Shown here piece by piece: positions 1 to 39,700 of a stretch of 64,000 nucleotides of DNA. Position 1 is the first letter of the stretch; every line of letters begins with the position of its first letter. The translations under genes were made by a program, and so were the position numbers. The notes below the pieces were generated by a model. The model was not told where the DNA came from, searched no databases, and saw only the letters and a program-made list of their open reading frames with translations. The DNA is taken from positions 17,307,426 to 17,371,425 of the forward strand of contig NC_021700.1 in NCBI RefSeq assembly GCF_000247815.1, in the 5' to 3' direction. Origin of the DNA: Ficedula albicollis. Its lineage: Eukaryota > Chordata > Aves > Passeriformes > Muscicapidae.

Positions 1-95
1 ATAATCTAACTGGATAGGCTCCATATATCTTGCATTTTTATGCAGTTTCCTCAGCGCCCTTTTTCTGTACATGATTATCTCTGCTGTATAAAACC

Positions 96-101
96 TTTAT
101 T
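96..101 (-). terminator. Candidate distal poly(A) signal AATAAA
   Basis: A canonical hexamer on the minus strand about 1.14 kb after the DHX29 stop codon. The downstream GU-rich element is weak. It could serve a longer 3' UTR or be chance in AT-rich DNA. Confidence 0.25.
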
Positions 102-590
102 TTTCAGATTAAATAGAAGTTGTCTATACTGTGCTTCTCTCTGTAAAGACAGTTCCTATTTGTCTGCAACTGTTTAACAGCAAATCCTACCCACCAATAT
201 ATTCCTTATTCTTGAAAGCTGAGTTGGCAATCTAAAATTGCCCTTCATAATTAGAAATAGTACAGATAGGTGCAATGTGAGACCATCTCTTTAAGCTACT
301 CAGTTAAGGATTATTCAGTATTAAAGAAACAAGAAACAAAGGATCACACATACATCCAGCCACTGTGGGTAGGAGAGAGCTGCCACTGGAAGTTTCCACT
401 AGGAGCTTCTCTGGTATTTCCTTGAAGACGGTTAATATAAATTTTGATCAATAGGGGGGAAATAATCTCATGAAGGGGGCTTGCACAACTATGCAAAACT
501 TAACATACAAAAAAGGGACATCAAAATACAGGACAGTTGCAGTAGTTGCAAAGATTAGGGTAAACAAGGAGAAACAACTGTGAGAAGAGG

Positions 591-663
591 CACATCCTGT
601 GTTTGGGAGCTGCTGGTCAGCACATGTCTCAGGCACATCCTCTGTTTGGGAGCTGCTGGTCAG
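591..663. repeat. 43-base tandem duplication
   Basis: Two copies with a period of 43 (591-633 and 634-663, the second partial). Both carry the same segment beginning GTTTGGGAGCTGCTGG. It lies just beyond the proximal DHX29 poly(A) candidate. Confidence 0.7.
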
Positions 664-782
664 TACAGGCCTCACTGAGCACTTGTACATAGCAGTCCAT
701 ACTATCATCTTAGAGATGCTTATAGAGCATCTTCTCAATGTAAATCATACAGAAAAATCAAGACTTCTCTAAGATGTAATGG

Positions 783-788
783 TTTAAT
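783..788 (-). terminator. Candidate poly(A) signal ATTAAA for DHX29
   Basis: This is the first canonical-like hexamer on the minus strand after the stop codon and would give a 3' UTR of about 470 bases. The sequence downstream on the minus strand is T-rich. The AATAAA at 96-101 is a distal alternative. There is no transcript evidence. Confidence 0.35.
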
Positions 789-1240
789 ACTGTAACTGAT
801 ATTTAAAAAAAAAAAATCATCACTTAGGAAACCCATAGGCGAAACATTTGTCCTCTATTTGCACACATGGAATTCTACTAAATTGAGATTCAGGACCAAA
901 TCTTCAATAATCAGTACACACTGTACTGATCGTATGATTAGCACATTAATCTAAAAAAGAGGAATTGTTCACAGCCATTTCTATTCTGAAAAGAAACTGC
1001 TTGCAGTTATTATTCATATAGTCAAGACAAATGACACCAAATATACTGTAAAGGCTAAGCATATTCAATGTTCATCTTTAAACTGATAAAAAGAAAGGCT
1101 GATTCTATGCAAAATCATGCAGTCTATCCCCATCTTGGCTGGTATCAACCACACTAAGAATTTAAATACTTCCTATTAATGCTGGAGTGCATATTTCTCC
1201 TGCAATTACTCAAGCTTTGATTTGTTACTGACTTCTGATT

Positions 1241-30290
<29,050 letters not shown>

Positions 30291-30652
30291 GGCGACCTCC
30301 CCCGCCCTGCGCGCGCGCACATCCGGGCACCGCGCTACGCATGCCGCCGCCGCCTCCCATTGGCCAGGGCCCCCAGGGCATGCGCGTGGGCCGCGCGGCC
30401 TGCCTCGGCTATTCGCACATAATCTGCCGGGAGCGAAGGGCCAAGTGTGTGCCCGGCGGAGGCTCACGGAGGGGTTCGGCACCGAAATCCAGACCCGGGC
30501 TGAAATAAAGGTCGGGATCCAGCACGGGCCGTGCGGGTGTCTGCCGGCGCCAGGGCGTGTGTGCCCGTCTCCCTTCGGGGGGCGGGGTCGGAAGGGCCCT
30601 TCTCGCGCGAAGTGTCCGGCCGTGAGCGGGGCATTTTGGGAGCGCGGCTAAG
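30291..30652. promoter_or_regulatory. Bidirectional CpG-island promoter, DHX29 / MTREX
   Basis: 362 bases between two divergent start codons, GC-rich with many CpG. Visible sites: CCAATGG on the minus strand (30358-30364), an NRF1-like GCATGCGCGTG (30378-30388), an ETS-like CCGGATGT on minus (30320-30327), and an SP1 box GGGGCGGGG (30579-30587). There is no TATA box near either start. Both 5' UTRs must lie here or overlap it. Start sites are not known. Confidence 0.85.
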
Positions 30653-30660
30653 ATGGCGGA
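30649..30660 (+). promoter_or_regulatory. YY1-like site over the MTREX start codon
   Basis: The sequence CTAAGATGGCGGA contains AAGATGGCGG, the classical YY1 consensus in housekeeping promoters just downstream of the start site; here it includes the ATG of MTREX. Binding is inferred only. Confidence 0.5.
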
Positions 30661-30768
30661 GGCCTTTGGGGATGAGCTCTTCAGCGTGTTCGAGGAGGAC
30701 GCGGCCGCCGCTGCTTCTGGCGCCAAGAAGAGCAAAACGGGCCCCGCCGAGGGTGCCAGGAGGCCGGG
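30653..30768 (+). CDS. MTREX: MTREX exon 1
   Basis: Starts [20 protein letters not shown] and continues with a short Lys/Gly-rich stretch that is shorter than in human. Within the CpG island. It ends two bases into a Gly codon; the donor is GTAAGG. Confidence 0.96.
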
Positions 30769-33700
30769 GTAAGGGCACAGAGCCGGGCTGGGGCAGTGGT
30801 GCCGGGGGTGATCTGGCGGCGGGGTGAGGGCTGTAACTCTGGGCCCGGCTTCTGGCGGCGTGTTTGTGCTGCTGAACCCCCTGGGTACCTCGGGCATGTC
30901 TGTCAGTGTCTGAAGGGAGGCTGCCGAGAGGGTCCAGCCAGGCTCTTCTTGGTGGTGCCGAGCAATAGGATAAGAGGCAACAGGCTGAAACTCATGCACA
31001 GAAAGTTTCTTCTGAACATGAGGAAGAACTTAGGTGCGTGGGTGACTGTGCACTGGAGCAGATTACTCAGAGTTGGTGGAGTCTCCCGAACTGGACATAT
31101 TTAAGTACCATTTGGATTCACTCCTAGACGATGTGCTGCAGGACATTCGGAGGTTGGTCCAGATTTGGTTGCTTCCAACCTGACCCATTCAGTAATTCTG
31201 TGACCCACTTTGCCAGGATCCCTAGCACTGAAGTGTAGCCAGCCCTGGCTCTGTGGACAGCTGGGGAGTGTGGGGGCCTGGTGGCCAGCTTATCTGGGAG
31301 CTGCTTTGAAATTCCACTGTTTTTGTGGGTGAAGTTACCTGGATTGTACTCCAAGTGCAGTGTAATAATAGTTGTCGTTAGAGTATCTGTCTTCTTTCTG
31401 AAAATACATAAATAAATGAGGCAAAAGTTAAACTTATTGTGTGTTTGTGTTGCAGAAAACGATTGGAAGAAAAGCCTTCAATACCAGCAATAGTAAAGCC
31501 AAAACGGGAAATTGAGATTGATAGTACTGAAAATGTCGTTTTGGGAAAAAAGCCAAAATTGGAAGATGTTTTATCAGAAGATGTTAAGTAAGTGCTTGGC
31601 TTAATGTGTAAGGTAGTTCTAGCAAGCCACCTTGATTAACCACGTGCCAGTTTGGAGTAGTTGATATAAAGTAGTTTCGCAATGTTTGCTTGTAAAGATG
31701 AATTTACAAGTTTCTTTTGCCATTATCTGTTTAAGTGAGAACATGCTGCCAGTGCAGCCTCAGCAGTGATGAACACTGGGTGTATTTAAAATAACACTGC
31801 ATACCTGCAGGCGTTTGCAATAGAAAGTGTTCATGAATTTGTAGTTACTCGTTTGAATTGTTGACTTGAGATCAAAGCCATCATGTTGGTTTCACACAGA
31901 GCAGGAGATGAGGAAGCAGGCTTGCTGTGTACCATGACGTTGAAAGACATAGGTGGCCTGGGATACTGGAAGAATAAATTGGAAATAAGACAGAGAGGGC
32001 TTTTGAGGCATGTAATGTAAGGTGGTAGCTGTATTGTCATTTAGTATCTCATATAATTTTTCTGAAGCTCAACATCATACTTGCTGTGAGAAGCTCATGA
32101 GAAGAGTGCTTGAAACACTGTAAACAAAGGATAAAAACAAAGAACCAGAGCCAACATTTTAAGTCATTTTCTGTGATAGTGGTGTCAGTAAAAAATATAT
32201 ATTGGAAGTAAACAGTTTCATGCATTGGGACTCCAGTCTTTTCTCGTGGCCATGAGAGAAGGAACTGGTAAAGAGAAAAGGAGCCTTGTCATCCGTCAGA
32301 TACTTGGGATGCTTCAAGCTGCTCTTACTCAGTCTTGACTAGTACCAGGAGTACAGGTCTTGAATTATGTTTCATTGTATCTTGGAAAAAGTCCTCATTT
32401 AATCATAAAACCTTGTCAGTAAATGTGACCCAGGTGCTGTTTTGTGGTGCAATTTTTGAGTCAATAGCTACAGTAGATTTATATGGTAGCAAAATTTTAA
32501 CTTACAGGTAGTAGTCCTGGCAGTAACCTCTGCAGCCTGTCCATGCCAAGACTGTACATCTTTTTTCTTTAATGCTGCAGTTAAAGCAGTGCTGAAATTC
32601 AACATGCTGACGTTTATAAAAAGACAGGATTTTTGAATACTTTTTGGCAGTCCTAACTCATATCTTTTTAGTTTGACAGATTTGATGCCTCAGGTAAAGG
32701 TGCAGTCTGTGGAAACTGTTGAAGGTTGTACACATGAGGTGAGTGCAGTGAAAAAGCACATGAGAAATACAGACTTGTTGCACCTAATTGTGTGTATTGC
32801 TGCCGGTATACAGTATTCTTTGTTCTGCTTGCAGCTATGATATCACAGAATCACAGAATTTTTTAGGTTGGAAAAGGCCTTTAAGATTGAGTCCAGCCGT
32901 TAACCTAGCACTGCCAAGTCCTCCCGTAAACCTTGTCCCCAAGTGCCACGTTTACACATCTCTTACTTGGCTTCAGAAATGATAGCTGCTTTTCTGGACA
33001 GCCTGGTCCAATGCTTGACTGCTCTTTTCTAATGTCCACTCTCCCCATTCACAGTTTAAGGTCATTTCATATTCTCCTTTTGCTTGTTACCTCAGAGAAA
33101 AAACTGCCCTCCATCTGGGGATGCTGGCAGTGCTACTTTAGAGATGTTGTTGCCCAAGGGCAGGACCTGGGACTTGACCTTGCTGAATTTCACACCGTTG
33201 GTCTTTGCCCATTGATCCAGTCTGTCCTGATCCCTCTGCAAAGCTTTCCTGCACTCCAGAAGATACAGTATTTCATACCATGTTTAAGGTTGTGAAGAGT
33301 TTGAAGTCTGTATCTGGCACTGAGCATTCACAGAATGCACTTGAAAAATTAGTAGGATATCTTACCAGAAGGCGTTTCAGTCATACTTAGAATAAAATGA
33401 GTGATTGTGAAAGACTCAATGATAACGTTGATAGGTTTCCATATTTGTAAGGTACCAAGAACATTTGAAGAGAGAAACCGACTGGTTGGTAACACAGGTT
33501 TCTTTTCATGGTGTGATCAGTGCATTGAAGTATTCTGTTATTCTGGTTGAGCTTTCGTCTAAAGCTGATTACTGTTGAAAAATATATTTTGGTAAAAATG
33601 AAAAACTAGATTTTTTAATGTGCAAAGTTATGAAAACTACCCATTTTCAAGTTGTGGTGATACACATAAATACAAATTCAAATATGAAAAATACAAACTA

Positions 33701-36700
33701 TTAATGCTTTCTTAAATTAATGATGTCTTGAATCATCCTGCATTCATATCAGAAAGAGTTTGCGTGATAATCAAATGTGTAAATTTTAGCTTCCTTGTAT
33801 TGTTATGGTCTTTTTCTCCTCTGTGCTGCTTTCCAGAACTAACTCAAGTTAATTAGGGTCACATTTCAGGCTTTAGTATCATTGGACTTCTTTAATAAGG
33901 GAACTGTTTATACAGTGCTGATCAGGGTTCTAAAGCCCATATGTGTACCCAGTTTTTTTTATCTTGAGATGTCTGGTAAAGGTTTGCTATCACTTAGTAA
34001 CTGAAGAGACTTTACATATTCAAAGTTAATAAATACTAGGTATTGACCAGGAACAGGCATGTTACCAATATAAATACAATGTATTTGGAAAGGGAATGTT
34101 ATTGAAGTGAGCTCAGTAATTTCTTCGCTGGCCTGAAGACATGATCGTGTCTTGGCTGAAAAGTGTTCCAAGGTAGGTGAAGCGGTAATATCTCTCACAA
34201 GACAGTAGGAGTGTGAGAGGAGCAGCACTGTTGAGGCAGGAGATTGGTTGAAAAACTCTTGAGAGGAAGGAATAAAACTTGACATACGGGCTTGTAGAAA
34301 CAAGGTAAGAGAAATTCAAATTTGTTTTCATAACTTCACGTTGCCAGAAATGTCACTGCTTTGGACACAGAAATGTGCAAATGTTGTTATTTTAAATATA
34401 TTTTGTAGGTTGCGCTTCCAGCAAATGAAGAATTCACTGGTCTGAAGCCAAGAACTGGAAAAGCTGCAAAAGTATGTGGTAGATTCCACTCATTTTTCTT
34501 TTTGTATATGCTTTACATAGTAAGTGAGAATAGAGGGAAAAATTATGCACTTTGTCAATAAGGTCTGTAAAAGATGGTCTGTCGTAAATAAAATTGATGT
34601 TTCTATATTTAAAATTTAGTAGAGAAAATTATGTGGTTGAATGAGGTGGATAGGCTGTTATGCTGTCAGTTCTTTCTGTAACGTCAGGCAGGTGCAGCAT
34701 TCTAGTTCTCTTCCTAAGCCAGTAAATTGGTGAAGATTCAGTCATCAGGGCAAGATTTTCATTTGCTATGGCAACAAGACAAAAACAAAGATCTTAGGTG
34801 TGTTATGAGATAAAAATATTTAAATACAAAGCCATTGCATAACATTGGGTTAAGATCAGCAGAAATTATTTTTGCTTCTAATTTACACACTAGGTCAGTC
34901 AGAAAACTAGTTAAATGTAAGTCTGTCTTAAAATCCTGTGATGTTTTTGCTTTTTTCTTTCTAGGAATATCCATTTATTCTTGATGCCTTCCAGAGAGAA
35001 GCTATTCTTTGTGTAGATAATAACCAGTCTGTGTTAGTGTCAGCTCACACATCAGCTGGTAAAACTGTTTGTGCTGAGTAAGTACTTTTCTAACAGGGTC
35101 TAATGAAAGAACAGTGTTATGTCCCTTCTGTCACTTGCTTGAACCATCAGTAGCTGTTGCATCCCAATTTCTTGATACAACGTTCAGTCCATCAGTGTTA
35201 GTCCAGTGTCCAGTTCAGTGTTAGAATTGAATTGTCTACTCTTGAATATAAAAATTACATATTTCATTATTTAGTGGGTAGTGAAAGGCTTAATTTGTGT
35301 TTAAGCTTAGCTTTTATTTTTAAATTGTCAAGGTGTTATTGTATATATACTTGAAATGGAAGTTTCTTCAATACAGATTTCTGTAAATCTAGAAAAAATA
35401 CCTTTGTTTTCTAGCTCCTGCCTAGAGCTAGTAAATACTTTTTTTTGTGCTTTTTTTGCTTTGTTAGAAACAGTGGTTTAAGTTAGTCAGCAACTTCTCT
35501 GTCAGGGTTTGGTTCAGACCTTAAGTGAGAAGTGAAATATACGTGAAGATACATTAAATCATGGGTTCAAGTAATAATAGGTTTGTTGTGACACAGTGAC
35601 AGCTTTTTAATTAAACTGCATGTATTCTTGTGTCCATAAAAATCAACTAACTTGGTGTTTAAGGATTTCTCACTCTCCAAAGATGCATGTGTAGTTGCAC
35701 TGAACTTAATCTGGATATGAAATAGAGCATGGATTCAGATTCTGTGTATTGTTCTCTTGGTGTTCTGAATTGCACAATTTGTTTTGTTCCTAAGCAAAGG
35801 TATTGTTCTCTTGGTGTTCTGAATTGCACAACTTATTTTGTTCCTAAGCAAAATAATACACTCTGTCTTCCTAACAGCTGTTAATGTGGATATTGTTTGA
35901 ATACAGATATGCAATTGCCCTGGCTTTGAGGGAGAAGCAGCGTGTGATATTTACTAGTCCAATTAAAGCTTTGAGTAATCAGAAGTACCGTGAGATGTAT
36001 GAAGAATTTCAGGATGTTGGTTTGATGACTGGGGATGTCACCATTAATCCTACAGCTTCTTGTTTGGTAATGACAACTGAGGTAAGATCAGACATTAGTT
36101 CTTGATTGGTGTTTCCTTCTACCCTTTTTAATTGGGAAGGTCCTATTTTAAAAGACTAAAGTGGCCTTGTTAGGGTAGAAAATGTTCTAAAATTCATTTT
36201 GACTCATTATGATTATGAATGTTTTAACGTCTGGTTATTTAAAAATTTTGGTTATTAAAAAGTTGGGTGAATCTCTGTGAATTTATGCTTTAGAACTATA
36301 AGTCAGGAACTTCTGATTCTAATGTGGAGAAAGTCAGAATTTAGTTTCCTGAGTGCTCAAGACACTGAGTATTCTCTGGATGTGAAATGCTGAAAGTGAG
36401 ATTTCATAAATCCTGTGATGAGTACTTTGTTCTAGAAGGGCAAAACAGGGAGAGCAAAATCTCTGGAGGATAGTTGAGTGATTCATAGTAGGTTCTAGAG
36501 CTCCAGGAATAGGCAAAACAGGGAGAGCAAAATCTCTAGAGGATAGTTGAGTGGTTCATAGTAGGTTCTAGAGCTCCAGGAATATGTAGTTTTTCGCCTT
36601 TGGTAGCAAAGTACTGTTTACAGAGTTTTCTCACGATGTAGTTTTTCGCCTTTGGTAGCAAAGTACTATTTAGAGAGTTTTCTCACATTTCTGTTGTAGA

Positions 36701-39700
36701 AATACAGCCATGAGTTGGAATCTTCCTCTTTTGCCTTTACCTCAAAGAAGCAGGCATAACTTTGGAAGGGAAAGATTGGAGAGATTGAATTATTTGATTT
36801 CTGAAAACAGATTTCATCTTGGTCACAGGGAGGTTATCTATTAGGATAAGATAAAAAGAGGGCTTGGCAGAAGTCTTTGTAGACCTGTACCAATTATCTG
36901 CCAGTGGAAGCTTGGAGAAATAAGTTGTTTCATTCTTTCCTGTTCCTTTCAGAGAAACCAGTTTTTCTCAGGTAGTAAGATTGTTAGATTGAAATGAACT
37001 TGGAAAGCATCTCAAAGCCTATCTTTAAAAGCTTTTATATTTTGGGCAAAGTATGATTGCATATATCCATGCGCAAATGTGGACTAAAAATTCTGGCAGT
37101 TTCTTACTGATGTCCATGTAACATGACTCTTGTTGTTTCATGTGAAGGGGATCAACTTTTACTTCCTTTTCTAGATCTTGAGAAGTATGCTTTACAGAGG
37201 CTCTGAGGTTATGCGTGAAGTCGCATGGGTTATTTTTGATGAAATTCACTACATGAGAGATACAGGTATCCTCTATATACCATTTCTCTTCAAATCTTTG
37301 TATTTTTTCCCCGAGAACAATTCATTTGTCTTTTGAAGAATTAATTCTTATTTTCTCTTCTAAAATCTGTCATTTTTTTGTATAAATAATTCATAACTTG
37401 TTTCCTACTGAATTTGTATAATTATGTGTTGCAGTTTGTATTTTCTTTGCCAAAGCAGAAGTGACTTTGAGAGCATTTGATATACCCCACTTGTGTAGAG
37501 GAGATTTGTTTTATTTTTTTCTTACTTTGTTTTTAAGCATGCTGTTCTTTGGCTTCAGGGATGAGAAACATGCTTTTAGCACATAAATTTCCCATATGCC
37601 TTTCCATTTTCAGAACGTGGTGTGGTTTGGGAAGAGACTATTATTTTGCTTCCTGATAACGTACACTATGTGTTCCTTTCTGCAACTATTCCAAATGCCC
37701 GTCAGTTTGCTGAATGGATCTGCCATCTTCACAAACAGGTTCTATTTCTGATATGCTGTACCTCTATGCTTTTTGTCTTCTGGCATAATACTGTCTGTTT
37801 GGTTGATAACTGGACCTCTGAGTATCCTCTCTAGCGGTATTCCTGCTTTTGCAGGTATACAGGCTGTTGCTTTTGAATGGTAGACTTAGAGCCATTTCTT
37901 AATGTTTATTTTCCACAATTGTTTAGGCACTTGCCCGATTTCAGCAAACATTCTGAGTTATGGAACTTGGTGAACATACACTGTTTTTCTGAGGGCTGAT
38001 AGACAAGAGGTTATTGGGAGAATTCAGCTGAAGAGCTCTCTAAAAGGCCTTGTAGAAATCAAAAGCAATTCTTAAATCTTAAATCTTAAATTCTTAAATG
38101 TGAATTACTATATATGCTTGCAAGCGAGAAAAGTGTTATTTAAGAAATCTATCCTGTCCTGTAACCTTTAGGATTTAAATTTTTCTAAGACATGCTTCTG
38201 TAGCATAGACTTCGTGAATTAGAACTGGGGAATTTGTTAAAAGCAAGAGGTTGGTCCAATTTAAAAAATATACTGGAGATTGATTCTTATGTTAGGTCTA
38301 TTTAAGCTTGGTGCAAAACCTTGACTTCCTGCTGCAGACCATTAGATTGTGGGGTTTTTAAATGCAGATTTATGCAGTATTTAGTGTTACAAAGAAAGTG
38401 GGTTTTTGTTCTAGACAAGCTTTCTCAATGCATCAAAACCTTAAATGAACCTTTAGGTGAACCTGAAGATGCACCTACTGTGAGACTTTCTTAGGTGTTG
38501 TAGTAGTATTTCAGGCTTTTCTTTTACGAAATACAAATGAACAGGTTTTCCTTTGATTTTAGAAGGTGTTAATGTTTTAAGTCTATCTTGAAAATGCTGA
38601 AAGAAATACTGGCTATCTTTACTTTTTGTCTTCATGAGAGAATTTTTGTAGCTAACTTGTGTTCTAAAATACTTGCAAACTTTCATTTTCTTAAGCGATG
38701 TCATTAGCGCAAATTCTATATTCAGGAAAGAAAATTTGTTACCTTAATTTTTGAAAGCCTTACTTTCCAGTTTTTGGCAAGTTATATTTTAAGAGTAATG
38801 TATTGGATTTTCCATTAAGCGATACTACAATGCAATTATAAGATATTTATGTGAATTCTTTCTTTATAGCCTTGCCATGTGATTTACACTGACTATCGAC
38901 CCACTCCACTGCAGCATTATATATTTCCAGCAGGAGGAGATGGACTCCATCTGGTTGTTGATGAAAATGTAAGGAATGCTCAGTTTGTCTGAAAGATTGT
39001 TTTCCTCACTTAAGCCACGTAAAAGCTTGAGCTCTTGCAAAATTTGGATAGGCTGTATAAAGGATGTTTTTGTTAAAATTAAGTACAAGTGAGTAATGAT
39101 GATCTCTGAATTGCTTTTAGATTTTTGGAGTATTACACAAGCAATGGGTTTTATTTAATGTCATATAATCAGCTGAGTAATACTTCCCTGAGATGTCTTA
39201 AGTGCCCACATCCTTGCTTGTTTTCTAAAACATTTGTTGCTTTCTGTAAATCTGCAAAATAGTTTATGTTCCTTGTACTGTTCCTCACTCAAAAGAAAAT
39301 GCAGTGGCATGTAAATTTTATTTTAGTCGAGGAAGCAAAGTATTTTTACTTCTTTAGATGTTTTTGAACTAAAAACTTGTTAAAAATTTATCATTAGCTT
39401 GCTCAACAGTAGCTAATGCCATAAGTAAGCAGTAGTGCTCCACTTGAAGGTAGGTCTTCATTGGGTAGTGTAGTTTAATGTGGACATTCAGTCTTGGTAC
39501 TGTGTTATTCAGCAAGTCTGGCATGGTGGGTATTGTGGTGGATAGAACAATGAGCAGTAGCTACAGAGACATACCAGTGTAATTCAGAGTTGTGACACTG
39601 ACCTAGTAAACTATTGATAAGAGCTTATGCATTGTTTTTGTCCTTTTACCTGTGTATATATGGTACTGACTCTGCAATGCTGAGTGAGCTGTGTAAATAA

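Larger units (their letters stand above)
1..1240 (-). other. DHX29: DHX29 3' UTR and downstream flank
   Basis: This stretch lies downstream of the DHX29 stop codon and has no supported coding region. It is AT-rich. On the minus strand an ATTAAA hexamer (783-788) followed by T-rich sequence, and an AATAAA (96-101), are the best poly(A) signals seen. A 43-base imperfect tandem duplication lies at 591-663. I cannot tell where the transcript ends. No part of the neighbouring gene is recognisable. Confidence 0.6.
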
